Origin: Hemerocallis citrina | Taxonomy: Eukaryota; Streptophyta; Magnoliopsida; Asparagales; Asphodelaceae | NCBI GenBank assembly: GCA_017893485.1 | Contig: CM030361.1 | Span: forward strand, 141,068,461-141,132,460 | Reading direction: 5' to 3' | DNA length: 64,000 nt | Part shown: in pieces, positions 1 to 11,188 of the stretch | Layout: every line of letters begins with the position of its first letter | Numbering within the stretch: position 1 is the first letter of the stretch | The notes under the pieces: model-generated | Seen by the model: the letters and a program-made list of their open reading frames with translations, nothing else | Database searches by the model: none | What the model was told of the DNA's origin: nothing | Translations under genes and position numbers: made by a program

Positions 1-354
1 TTAATGTGAATATAGAGTGAGTGGATATGGATATGCTGATGGGTTGAAGATTCAAAAGATTAATTCTGTGCAAATTCACCTTTATGATGTTTTTATGATC
101 AAATTTCAGGTTCACTTAATTATCATGATATTCGTAAGTTCGTTCAATTGTCTTTATATAGTTCAATTTATTTGCTAAACTAGTAAATTATATTCACACT
201 AGATATGGCTGACCCCTGTTATTTTCAGGGGGTTAGGGGAGTCCCTCCCTGAGGGTGGACGACCCTAACTTTTCTGCAGGTATGATAGCAGCGAGGTGAG
301 ATAGTGTTGTGGTTTGGTAGTTATATTTTTGCGTGTAGTAAAATGGATTATATA
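1..354. other. Left-edge non-coding DNA, possible LTR remnant
   Basis: I see no gene here. The stretch contains a G/C-rich inverted segment around 225-265 (TTTCAGGGGG facing CCCTCCCTGA) that could fold. It ends exactly where a Helitron begins. It may be the left part of the same old LTR whose right part is 1618-2248, split by the Helitron, but that is inference from position only. Confidence 0.3.
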
Positions 355-1617
355 TCTATATTATAGAACACAAAAAAAAGCTAGCAATTCTCCTTCAATA
401 GTAAGAAAATCAATGGTCTAGATCTAAGCTACAAAAAGACATTCTCCCCCTCCCCCTCCCCCCCCCCCCCCAAATAAAGTTTTCTCCCAAAGCTTAAATT
501 CAAATCTCTTCTACCCCCCCCCCCCCCCCCCAAAAAAAAAAAAAACAACTCAATTATTTATTTAATTATTTCTCTCTCTCTCTCTCCTATTCATATCAGT
601 TTACTCCCACTATTTCCCAAACCAGAGAGCTCCAATTTCTTTCTCTCTCCCCTAGGGTTTTTAAGCCGCTAACTCAAAATCCCTAAAATCATTTTCTTAA
701 AACCTTCACTTCCATTCCATTGGCGATCCTCCATCGTCCTCTCAAGCATGAATCTCAAAGCAAATCCAAATCCAAATCCAGTGTCGAACCCCAATAAAGA
801 GGTCATCGCCGATATCTGACCCTGCTGATTCCGTATCGGCGACTCCCCTCCACCAAATCGAGCGTAAATATCAAGCAACTCCATATCGGCGACTTCCCTC
901 CACCGAATCGAGAGCCTCTACATGCGATGCGGCGACTCTAATTTTATCTCATTAACCAAATTCTCATTCTAATTTTTAATTTTGTTTGTGTAGGGGATTA
1001 CTTAGTTTTTTGCTGGCTCTAATTTTGTGTGTGCATGAGATCTAAGTTCAGAGAGTTATGATTGTTTTATTTTTGGGTTTAATAAATTTTAATTTGGTGA
1101 TTTATTTGATGAGTTTTTTATTGGTTTTGATTTAAGGTGTATGCAAAAAAGAGATGGATTATTTTATGGCCTCAATTTGGGCTTCCAAACCATAGCAGGA
1201 CAGGTAACCTGATCAGCAACCTAAAATAACTTGGCAAATATGCAATATTAATTTATTTACTACAAGAGAATATACTATCATGAAGTGTTCTATTCACTGG
1301 TTATTAGAAACCATGGATAACATAACATATAAGAACTTTTAGTGTATGTTTGGATATATAGGATTGGGATTACCGGAGTTTACCAGTGAATGATGCAAAC
1401 TCTCCACTCATGAAAGACAGCTAAAGTAAATTTGTTATTGATCCATTTTGATTTTTTTAATAAAAGTGCAATGGGGAAACAAAGTGGAGATAAAAGAAAT
1501 GATTAGCTTGGATTAATGTTTTGAGAACTTCATGTATTTCATTTTGTTTGAAATTATAATATGAGGTATTTCAATTCGAAACTCAGTCTCAAACAAACAA
1601 ATGTTTAGATTATTGGT
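355..1617 (+). mobile_element. Helitron copy A, 3'-truncated
   Basis: The 5' end reads A|TCTATATTATAG, the TC start expected of a Helitron inserted after an A. The next 1.26 kb is an inverted match to the right part of the complete copy at 6083-7882. Shared stretches include the AAAAAAAAGCTAGC start, a segment around 800-930 with repeated TCGGCGACT, and the stretch near 1500-1610. The match stops at about 1617, so the 3' hairpin and CTAG end are lost and the element is truncated. It carries C-rich tracts at 445-471 and 514-531. No Rep/helicase ORF is visible, so it is non-autonomous. Confidence 0.75.
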
Positions 1618-2248
1618 ACTCATTGTTCCTATTGATACCGAATATTACTATTACCGAATATTGGCTAAGTATTACCGTTATTGATCATTGATTATTGTTA
1701 CCGAATATTGCATCATTGTTTATAGCCATTGTATCGATTACCGTAATAGTGATTATTGATTATCGTGCGATGTTATTGATTCCTATTGATCCATTGATTC
1801 AGTGTTATACCGTTATTCCATTGTTCACTGCTTTCTCTACTTGCTATCCATGACTTGCTCTAAGAAAAATTTTCTCCACTTTTTAGATGAAGTGTTTACA
1901 GGTGTTGATGGAGAATTGCCTGCTGGAATTGGATAACAGAGATTCTGAAGATTTAATGCTTTCTAGTTGCTTTTTGTTTTATTGAACTATTGTTATTTTA
2001 TTGTATTGGGCTTATGTCCCGGATTTTATTATTGTTTCCAGACGTTGGATTATTATTGAATTTGGATATTTTTATCGCCTCATTCCAAGTATTATTGTTA
2101 ATGATATTATTATTATTGCCTGCGCATTTGTTCTGTATTGATTATATTGTTGAGTTGATCGGATTAACAACTTATAGATGACGTTAGTTATTCGCTAGGA
2201 CAATGTCATGTACTCGTATTCCGTATTTTTGGAAAGCAGGGCGTGACA
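1618..2248 (+). mobile_element. Chromovirus LTR remnant (3' portion)
   Basis: The last 60 bp (GTCATGTACTCGTATTCCGT to GCGTGACA at 2248) closely resemble the ends of the two LTRs at 8037 and 17038, so this is the terminal part of a related LTR. Inside are many short ATTGATTATTGTTACCG-like repeats. The rest does not align obviously with the neighbouring element, so it probably comes from a diverged relative. No gene is seen. Confidence 0.5.
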
Positions 2249-2533
2249 ATCCATGTCTGTTTGATAATAAGAATAAGTAATCAAGCCTGGGTTTAAAGGA
2301 AAGATCTTAGTAGTGGATAATATAGGTAAGTCTACTCGGAAGGGGGCCCGTGTTTCACATTACCTGATACCATGATTACTTGATTCATGCCTGTTTCAAT
2401 TTACATGACTACATGATGCCATAATTTCATGATTACATGATTCATGATTGTTTCAATTTACATGACTACATGATGCCATGATTTCATGATTACATGATTC
2501 ATGCATGTTCTTGATTTCATGATTACGTGATTC
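2249..2533 (+). mobile_element. Mid-LTR fragment of the chromovirus family
   Basis: The sequence from TAATCAAGCCTGGGTTTAAA through GGGGGCCCGTGTTTC to repeated CATGATTACATGATTCATG resembles the interior of the LTRs at about 5180-5320 and 15985-16130. It is joined directly to pol-end sequence at 2534, an order not found in an intact element. The join must come from deletion or recombination. Confidence 0.5.
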
Positions 2534-2825
2534 ATGCCTCTTTCTGTTTACAAGATACCAGAGTCCGCAGAGTTGACCGTGCGGCTGGATCTGTCTTGTG
2601 AGATTCCGCTAGTTGCAATCTTTGCCAGGAGAGAGAAAGTGTTGAAGAATAAGGTCATCAAGCTGGGTGAGTCAACTTGGGAACTGGAGGAGGAGATCCA
2701 GCAAAAGTTCCCTTATCTGTTTGAGTAGCTTTTATTTTGTTGTTGTTCTTTCTTTTTCTTTCGGGGTTACCCTATGTACTTCTTATTTCAATTTCGATGA
2801 CGAAATACTTCTTATTATGTGGGTA
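2534..2825 (+). pseudogene. Orphan 3' end of chromovirus pol (chromodomain tail)
   Basis: This matches the end of the pol region at 13360-13640 and runs straight into an LTR at 2826, exactly as pol runs into the 3' LTR at 13644. The short frame 2534-2728 covers the ARREKVLKNK region and the WELEEEIQQKFPYLF tail of the chromodomain. Compared with the copy at 13440-13500, about 30 bp is missing, so the W-containing strand of the chromodomain is gone. It implies that the LTR at 2826-8037 was once the 3' LTR of another unit lying to the left. Confidence 0.65.
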
Positions 2826-3186
2826 AGATTTGTAACCATTTTCTTGTATTTTGGATATATTATCTTTTTCAGTGTATTCGATCTAATTGTATTCTTCTAT
2901 TCCTTCCGAACCATGTGTTTACTCTTCGTTCTCAATAAATCTATCAGTCTTGCCTTTGATTCAATTTTGTGGCCTTGAATATATTCTTGATTTAATTTTT
3001 TTGTCTAATTATTGTCTCCATTTGAATTGCTAAATCCTAATTAATTGTTTCACGGCCTATTTATTTGTCTTTCACCAAACCCTAACCCAATAGCCCGAGT
3101 ACCCTATGACCCAACATCCTACATCCCTGATTGGTTTTCACCCCAATATCCAATACTCGTTTCCCCTTGAAACTCTACCAATCTCC

Positions 3187-3195
3187 TATATATAA
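3187..3195 (+). promoter_or_regulatory. TATA box in 5' LTR
   Basis: TATATATAA lies about 360 bp into the LTR in a CT-rich context. A TATATAA is at the equivalent place (14016-14022) in the 3' LTR. This is the likely core promoter for the element's transcript. The assignment is by motif and position. Confidence 0.5.
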
Positions 3196-6082
3196 TCACC
3201 TACTCTTAACCCTACAAATCCAAACCCTAATCATCTTTTACCCTAGCCGCTATTCACTTATCCCCTACCTCCTTCACCCGACCTCCAGTTCTCCCTCTCT
3301 CCCACTATGATCCCAACTGCACCACCCTACCCAACTATTGACAACCCTCCGGTGACCCCCCACCTGCAGTGACGCCACGGTAGTGCCCTGCCTGCCTCCA
3401 CGACCCCAGTGCTCCCTTTATCTCCCCCCCCCCCCCGAAATCGGCAGCATCCACCTCAACGATAGTAGCACCCATCAGCCACAGCGCGCCCCCTCGTCGA
3501 TGTCCCACTCTCGACACCAGCTAGTAGCCACCCCTCGGCCGTTCCCTTGCCGCCGTCGCCTCCCACCGCAGTGCACTTTTTTCCCCGTGCTGCTTTTGCC
3601 ATGGTTGTGTGCACGTGTGGATCTCGAGCATCAGATTTGTGGTCCCGTTCATGATCGTCTGCCCATAGTATTGTGTTTGTGCCCTAGAACCTATTCCAAT
3701 TATTGTCTTCTTCTCGTCAGTTTCGTCGTCTCCTCAAAGGCAATTAACTTGTATTATTTTGTTGTATATACAGGTACTAAATACCGTCCGTAGTGTAGCT
3801 TTTGTGTCTAGATTCATTCTCATGAAAACCCTTGTTATCTTGTCTCTACTTGTTGATCCATCTGTAGTCGTCCGTTGTCACACACACGACATGAAATAAT
3901 TTAGATCTAGTTAAATTCTTGGTGCATGTATGTATGTTATTTCGTGATCCATGATATATTGTATGAATCTTGCATGCTTGATGTGTTAGTTGTAGTATCT
4001 TGTGGTAGACTTGTTAGACACCCATACCATGTTATTTTGGACATCTAGTATATACCATGTTTTGTATTTTGTTATAATTTGGATTTGTTGCATATGAACT
4101 ATTTGATTTAAATGCATAAGAAGATTTATGTTTATGTTGTTGGTCTGTTTTGTTTCACTATTTTAGACCCTCTTAAGGTCAATAAATGAAACAAATTTAT
4201 GAATATAAATCGTAGACCCCGCTGTCTATTTTCAGAATTTTTGACAGATTCATGTTTCGATTTGTAAGTTGTGAGTTACTGTTGTTTTACAACAAATGTG
4301 TAGAAAATTCCAGATTCGGTTTTATGTGAATTCTATATAGTTATTTATTTTAGTACTGATATTAAAGATAAGATTTGGACCTAATATTTTGCTGGGTTTG
4401 ACTAGAGTTGACTGGGATCAACACCAAATTTTTGTAGATTTATTTGATGACATTTATAAACTATTCTATGCTTATAAACAAACTATTATATTTTCAGAAC
4501 TGCACGCTGTTCAGTAAATAACTATGTTTTCAACCTGATTCTAGTTGTTGTTGGTAAAAACTTTGTGAATATAAAATATAGCCTGTTGTATCTATTTTAC
4601 TACCCTTTTGACGGTTTTGATTTTGAGCTATACTTTGTAATCTATCGTTGTTTTAGTACTACTGTGTCTAAAGTTCCAGATTTACAAACTTGCTGTATCT
4701 TGTTGTTTTCCGAATTTATTTGACTATACTTTCTATGTCAGAATATTAAGAAATTACTTTTATTGATACTAGACATACTAGGGAATACCCCAGATTTTTC
4801 TTGGATTTAATCAGTAAGTTTTTATGCCAATTTCATGCTTATGAACATAACCTTGTGATTTCTGGCTGAATATGTTTTCTGCATATAATTCTGTTTTGAG
4901 CCATGTTCCTGCAATTATTATATGACTTATATATATCGCTAGATTCGGCTGAGTCTATTTTCTAGATTTTCTGACGGATCCAGATATGCATTCTTGTGGC
5001 AACGGAAATTTTGATTTTCGTGCAGTACTATCTTGCTGTCCACAATTGAAAGTTTCGTTGTCCTAGTCTATTATGAGTTGTCTGTCACCCGTGTATGTCT
5101 TCTACCAACCTGAGTTGTTCCTTGCTTCTTGCCAGGTTTTTCTCACCCTATTTGTGCACTTGTATGTCTTCTTTAATAATAATGACACATAATCAAGCTG
5201 AGGTTAAGGGAAAGATCTAGTAGTTGAAAATATAGAAATGTGTACTTAGAAGGGGTCGTGTTCCCACCTGTTACGTGTTTCATGATTACATGATACATGA
5301 TTCTGTTTACCTGATTACCTGGCTACATACTTCCCTATAGGAAGGTGTACTCAAAAGGGGACCTATAGGTCCTACCTGTACCTGTACATGTTTACCTGAT
5401 ACCTGAGTACCGACCCTATACAGTCCACTACGAAATCTAAACGTAACTTGTTTGAATGTAGCAACCATGTGGTAAAATTTGGGATGCATTAAGTACTAAC
5501 TAGTTAGGATTAAGTACAAGACCTGTAATAACATGATCACCTGCACATTTTTGTTACCTGTACATGCTACCTGACACATGTTACATGTATACCTGCTTGC
5601 ATGCGACTTGACACCTATTACATGTTACGTGCACCTTGTCACCTCATCATATTACTTGAATCTGCTTCTAAACTATGTTAGTCATTCTGATTTGCTGTCA
5701 CTCTCATTCCATGCTTATTAAGTACTTGCTTCCACTGTTACTCTATACTTGTCTATATGTTTATTCTTGTACTTGTTGCCTGTACTACTAGCAGTCCGTA
5801 ACTTGCATTGACGGGCGTTTTGTTTCTTTTTTCTCTTCATGCAATTTGTTAAACTTACAGACTTTGGTGACCAGCTGCCCGAAAGAGTAGGTAACCAAAC
5901 ATTCTTGTTGGCTGGAGTTCTTGCTATATTGATTTCTTATTGCTTTTGAATAAATGTAATTGTTACATGGATTATTTTTGTATTCGGCAATTTGACCCAG
6001 AATTTATAACTTGTTCCAAATCTGATTTATTTGAGATTTATTTATTTTGTTTCAAGTAAATTCTATTGGTTATATTTATTTA

Positions 6083-7882
6083 CTAGGTTTGCCCGTTGAC
6101 ACGTGCCTACGGCACGTCTTCGGAACGGTGCACCTGGTTTGATTATATAAAATAATTTTGGAGGTCCAGCAATTTAATTGAAGTAGCAAACATATTATAT
6201 GAGAAAGCAGTATATCTACCTTTAAGCTCAACCATCTCCTTCTTGATCATTAGCTTGAACTTACCTGGAATGCATATAGTTTGTTAGAAACACTGTATTA
6301 TGTTTTTTTTAACTTCAGCATCACTTTAAGATACTTGTAATCGTTATGCAAGGACATTATCATTATCTATATAAAACTTATATAGATTTTATAGGTTTTA
6401 CTCTAATCCCATAACCACTATGAGCATGTCTATATACAATGGTAATGCAAGTGCAGGTGTGAAGGTATCTACAATACCAATAATCAAAATATTTGTTTGT
6501 CTGAGACTCAGTTTGCAAATGAAATACCTTTTATTATTATTTCAACTAAAATGAAATACATGAAGTTCTCAAAACTCTAAACCAAGCTAATCATTTCTTT
6601 TATCTCCACTTTGTCTCCCTATTGCACCTTTATAAAAAAAAACCAAAATGGAAAAATAACAAATTTACTTTAGCTGTCTTTCTTGAGTAGAGAGTTTGCA
6701 CCCTTCACTGGTAAACTCCAGTCATCCAAATCTTATATATCCAAACATATACTTAAAGTTTTTATATGTTATGTTATCCATGGTTTCTAATAACCAGTGA
6801 ACATTTTAAGATAGTATTTTTTCTTGCAGTAAAGAAATTAATGTTGCATATTTGCCAAGTTGTTTTAGGTTGCTGGTCAGCTTACCTGTCCTGCTATGGT
6901 TTGGAAGCCCAAATTAAGGCCACCAAATAATCCATCTTTCACTTGCGTACACCTTAAATCAAAATCAATAAAAAACTCATCAAATAAATCACCAAATTAA
7001 AAAAATTTAAACCCAAAATTAAAACAATCATACCTCTCTGAACTTGGATCCCATGCATGCACAAAATTCAAGTCAGCAAAAAACTGAGTAATCCCCTACA
7101 CACACCAAATTAAAAATTAGAATGAGAATTCGGTTATGAGATGAAGTTAGAGTCATCGCATCGCATATAGAGGCTTTCGATTTGGTGGAGGGGAGTCGCC
7201 GATACAGAGTTGTTTGATATTCGCGCTCAATTTGGTGGAGGAGTCACTGATACAGAGTTAGCAGCAGATCAGATATCGACGACGACCTCTTGATTGGGGT
7301 TCGACATTAGATTTGGATTTGGATTTGCTTTGAAACGTTCAAATTTTCAAATTTTTCAATTTTTCAAAATTTTTAAGTTTCTTTTTTCAATTTTTTTAAT
7401 TTTTAAAATTTGAAAATTTTTAAAATTTTTTTAAAAAGAAATTAATTAACTTTTAAAAAAAATCTAATTCTTTTTAAAAAAAATTATAATTTTTTATAAT
7501 TTTTTGATTTTTTTTTGAATTATTTTTCAAGTTTTTAAAGTTTTAATTTTTAAAAATTTTTAAAATTTTTAAACTTCTTTACAATTTTTTGATTTTTTTT
7601 GAATTATTTTTAAATCTTTTAAATATTTAATTTTTTTAGCTTTTTAGTTTTTTAGTTTTTAAAATTTTTTTTTTTTTGAAATTTTTTTTTTCTTAATTTT
7701 TTGAATAGGAGAGAGAGAGAAATAATTAAATAAATAAAGGAGTTGTTTTGGGTGGGGGGATTTGAATTTGAGTTTTGGGGGGAGGGAGGAATGTGTTTTG
7801 TGAGGTTAGATCTGGGCCTTTGATTTTTTGAAAATTGAAGGAGAACCACTTGATAGCTTTTTTTTGTGTTTTATTATACAGA
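6083..7882 (-). mobile_element. Helitron copy B, complete, in the 5' LTR
   Basis: On the minus strand the element starts TCTGTATAATAAAACAC (7882 downward). It ends with the hairpin ACGTGCC-GTA-GGCACGT (6101-6117), about 14 nt, then CTAG at 6083-6086. The flanks are A on one side and T on the other, the A|T target typical of Helitrons. The sister LTR has the uninterrupted sequence TTTATTCATGCATGCG at 16880, which proves the insertion and its borders. No Rep/helicase is coded, so it is non-autonomous. It is 1800 bp and shares ends with the copies at 18699 and 59855. Confidence 0.9.
7335..7690. repeat. AT-rich low-complexity tract inside Helitron B
   Basis: About 350 bp made almost only of runs of T and A (TTTTTAAAATTTT-like words). 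It lies between the conserved gene-like part and the 5' end of the Helitron. A shorter version is present in copy D near 60020-60130. It carries no coding potential. Confidence 0.8.
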
Positions 7883-8047
7883 TTCATGCATGCGTGGTTG
7901 ATTTCTCCTTGTTTATTCTTGTTTATTCCTGTGAAATGTTGTAAAGATCCTTACAGCTTATGAATTATGAAAGCCATTCGTTGGACTTAGTCACGTACTT
8001 GTATTCCGTATTTCTTTTTGGGAAGCGGGGCGTGACAAGATTTTTAG

Positions 8048-8059
8048 TGGTATCAGAGC
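8048..8059 (+). promoter_or_regulatory. Primer binding site (tRNA-iMet type)
   Basis: TGGTATCAGAGC lies 10 bp after the 5' LTR end. It is complementary to the 3' end of plant initiator tRNA-Met, the usual primer for Tekay-type and many other plant LTR elements. It fixes the LTR end at 8037. Confidence 0.85.
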
Positions 8060-8212
8060 ACCAGGTTTGGCTAATATATTAGTTTGACTAATATGTTAGA
8101 TAAGTTTGGGCTCGGTCAAGGATTAGCTCAACAGTACACAGACCATGCATCACATGAACAAATAATAATCAACTTGATCTGGATGCTAATCATTTTTGAT
8201 TTTGTGTAGAAC

Positions 8213-9236
8213 ATGACTCGCAGAGGTCCCACTTCCCATCCACAGGAGGAACAACCTGGATTAGAGGCTGTTACGAATGTGTGGGAGCGATTGATCCAAA
8301 TGCAGCAGAACCACAATGATCTTGTGATGGCCGCAACGGAGGTTGCTCGGAACCCGACTCCCATTGTGCCTACACAGGCAGCTCTTCCATCTCATCCGAG
8401 TACAGTTACAGATTTCATGAGGCCACACCTTGACAAATTATCTGGCACTGAGACGCCTTTGGAGGCCGAACAGTGGTTGATCAGGACGGAGCAGCTGTTG
8501 TTGGCAGCGAGAGTTGTTGATGCTGATCGTGTGGATGTGGTGACCATCCAGTTGGTGGACCTTTCCCACATATGGTGGAGGGCTGAGTCCGAGCAGCTCG
8601 AATGGCCCATTGCTTGGACCACGTTCACTAGGTGCTTCTTGGAGAAGTTCTTCCCTAGCAGCACTCGGGTTGAGATGGAGCAGCAGTTCCTGATCATGAA
8701 ACAGATTATTCGTTGTTCTGTTATTGGAATTTGTTACATATTGTTCATGCAATGTTGTAATATGAGACTATCTTGAAACAGGGTGCCAGGTCAGTGGATG
8801 AGTATGCGGCAGAGTTCACCAGGCTTAGCTGCTTCGCAGCCGTTCTAGTAGTGAACGAAGAGGATCAGGCTCGGAGATTCCTTCTGGGGCTTGAGCTAGA
8901 TATTCAGATGCATCTCGTTTTCCTCTGCCTACATACTTTTGTTGAGGCTCTTGAGGAAGCCGAAGCTCATGAGCAGCTCACAGCAAGTTGGCTCCTCTCC
9001 AATGAACTGTTCAGCACCCCGCCACTGCTGTTAGGCCTTCTGGTGGGCCGATTCGGATGCCTGTTCTAGCCCATCCGGTCAGGACGGCTCCCTACTCTTC
9101 TGCTGCTCCTAGGGGAGCTAGCTTCTGCGACTTCTGGCTGGGCATGATCGCAGGGACTATAGGCGAGCCAACCGCCGAAGCTTTAGGTGTGGCGCTACTG
9201 ACCATTCATTGCGGGATTGCTCGAGCAGTAGATGGC
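8213..9236 (+). pseudogene. Chromovirus gag (capsid and zinc knuckle), broken
   Basis: The first frame starts at 8213 (MTRRGPTSHPQ) and contains the retrotransposon gag core, with LDKLSGTETPLEAEQWL and WPIAWTTFTRCFLEKFFP. It is disrupted near 8704 by a 77-bp insertion that shifts the frame, then continues from about 8774 (KQGARSVDEYAAEFTRLS). A CCHC-like knuckle (RCGATDHSLRDC) is readable at about 9195-9230 in yet another frame, with its first cysteine position uncertain. The protein would package element RNA in virus-like particles. Here it cannot be made as one chain. The start was chosen because it is the first ATG after the primer site and gives the expected gag N terminus. Confidence 0.8.
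8697..8781. repeat. 69-bp insert flanked by an 8-bp direct repeat in gag
   Basis: TGAAACAG occurs at 8697-8704 and again at 8774-8781, enclosing 69 bp. Removing one repeat plus the insert restores the gag frame, so this is an insertion with an 8-bp TSD. The insert has no clear terminal inverted repeats. An 8-bp TSD is typical of hAT elements, but the identity of the insert is unknown. Confidence 0.6.
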
Positions 9237-9406
9237 TCTTCCAACCGGGGGTGCGATTCAGCAGGTAGCCCTAGCTCGTGGTCCGGTTAGGCCACCACTT
9301 CCTCCTCAGCACCAGATTGTCGGTCAGAGGACCGCTGCCCCCAGAAGAGGTCAGGCTTACAACCAGACAGCTGCAGATGCTAAGACGGCAGAAGGTGTCA
9401 TTTCAG

Positions 9407-9549
9407 GTATTTTTGCATTTTGTTGTTTTGTTATTTCCTTTGATTCTTTCATTTATCTTGCACTATTCATTCATATTATATTTTCTACATGTTACTCCTC
9501 ACACCTTAATCATCAATTCATTTTTCCTTGCTTTTTGACTCTACCTTAG
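9407..9549 (+). other. Intron-like GT-AG segment between zinc knuckle and protease
   Basis: The polyprotein frame reads to GTC ATT TCA G and then meets GGTATTTTTGC, a T-rich stretch and CTACCTTAG, after which protease coding resumes. The 143 bp have a GT start, an AG end and a pyrimidine-rich 3' part, all typical of a plant intron. The length is not a multiple of 3. Its removal brings the upstream frame exactly into the protease frame and gives the spacing usual for this family. An intron is inferred; a plain insertion with chance borders is the alternative. Confidence 0.55.
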
Positions 9550-11188
9550 GTGTTATCCTAGTTTCTTTTTTCCCTGCTCATGTTCCTTTTGATTCCGGGG
9601 TGACCCATTCCTTTGTCTCTTCCCACTTTTTGGCTCGTCATCAGTTAGAGTGCAGCATCATGTCAGAGGCTTGGAACATTGTCACATGTGGCAGAATTGT
9701 CGTCTGTTCCTGGGAGTGTAAGCAGAGTTCTGTGGTTATTGGCGATGCAGATTTCAAGGCCGACCTAATTGTCTTTAGGAATTCAGGATTCGACGTCATT
9801 CTCGGTATGGATTAGTTGGGTGAATCCCATGCTGTCATAGAATTCTGTGCCAAGAAAGTTGTATTCTGAATCCCAGGTCGCGTAGAGTTTGAGTTCCATG
9901 CCGGGAAGACACCCCTAGGCCGAGCTAAGACTGTAGTTGATCAGGAGACTTGTGCAATGGAGTTGCACTCAGGCTGTGAGGCTGTGCCTCTAGTAGTGCG
10001 GGAATTCCTGGATTTATTTCCAGAGAAGTTGCGTGGCTTACCCCATAATAGGGATGTGGAGTTCGGTAGTGAAGTTCAGCCTGGCATGGCACCGATATCC
10101 AAGAGTCCTTACAGGATGGCATCGGTTGAGCTAGCAGAGCTGAAGGTGCGGATTCAGGGTTTGCTAGATTTGGGGTTCATCAGACCCAGTGTTTTTGCCG
10201 TGGAGAGATCCAGTTCTTTTTGTCAGCAAGAAGGACGGTAATCGTTGACTGTGTATCGATTATCGGGAACTAAACAGTGTTAATGTTAAGAATCGGTATC
10301 CGCTGCCCAGGATTGATGACTTGTTTGATCAGTTAGGGGAGTGTCAGTCTTCTCAAAGTTGGATCTTCGCTCAGGGCATCATCAGGTCAAGGGGAAAGCG
10401 GCTGATGTGCAGAAGACTGCATTCAGGACCAAATATGGGCACTATGAGTTCCTAGTAATGCCTTTCGGGGTCATGAACGCACCAGCTGTGTTTATGAGTC
10501 TGATGAATAGGTTCTTTTCCCCGTTCCAGGATAGATTTGTGGTGGTCTTCATAAATGATATTCTGGAGTATTATCGAAGCCGGGAGGATCACGCTGAGCA
10601 TCTAAGGTTGGTTTTACAGATTTTGAGAGAGATTCAACTCTATGGGAAACTCAGCAAGTGTGAGTTTTGGCTCAACCGAGTTACCTTCCTGGGGCTCATT
10701 ATCTCGGACGATGGTATCTCAGTTGACATGTCCAAGGTTGCTACAGTGAAGGATTGGCTAGTGCCCAAGTCAGTGTCAAAGGTGAGAAGTTTCCTGGGTC
10801 TAGCTGGATATTATCGGAAATTCGTCCAAGACTTTTTGAAGATAGCAGGGCCTTTAACTAAGCTGACAGGGAAGCATCAGAAGTTCTCTTGGAATGAGGC
10901 TTGTAGTGAGGAATTTGCTGAGTTGAAGAGCAGGTTGACGTCAGCGCCAGTGTTGACTATTCCAGATGGTCCAGGCGGATTTGTGGTTCACTATGATGCT
11001 TCTGGCAAGAGTCTTGGTGCAATTATGATGCAGAAGGGCCAAGTTGCTGCTTATGCATCGAGACAGTTAAGGCCGCATGAGAGGAACTATCCGACTCATG
11101 ATTTGGAGTTACCGGCAGTGATCTTCGCTTTGAAGTTGTGGAGGCACTATTTGCTTGGAGACCGATTGGAGATCTTTACCGACCACAA
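9550..11188 (+). pseudogene. Chromovirus protease, reverse transcriptase, start of RNase H
   Basis: The aspartic protease has DSGVTHSFVS (usual DSGATHSF) near 9583-9615 and ends VILGMD at about 9812, followed by a stop. RT begins about 9960 and breaks frame near 10196, with a stop near 10247. It resumes at 10341 ([12 protein letters not shown]), continues through [13 protein letters not shown] and [10 protein letters not shown], and reaches the catalytic box. That box reads FINDIL, so the first catalytic Asp of the usual FIDDIL is replaced. RNase H follows ([32 protein letters not shown]) and stops at TDHK, where a TIR element is inserted. The enzyme cannot be active. Confidence 0.85.

Larger units (their letters stand above)
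2826..8037 (+). repeat. 5' LTR of the chromovirus (with nested Helitron)
   Basis: Pairs with 13644-17038 along its length once 6083-7882 is removed. It starts at the GTAACC of 2832 and its environs and ends GCGTGACA. It contains several open but meaningless frames (for example 3383-3793), C-rich tracts and tracts of CATGTTACCTG-like repeats at 5270-5650. A TATA box lies at 3187. Confidence 0.85.

Noticed and set aside
3383..3793. 136-codon frame in the chromovirus LTR
   Set aside because: Non-coding LTR; the homologous stretch of the other LTR (from about 13900) does not keep the same frame.
8048..8059. tRNA-Met gene fragment
   Set aside because: TGGTATCAGAGC sits just inside an LTR; it is a primer binding site, and no cloverleaf follows.
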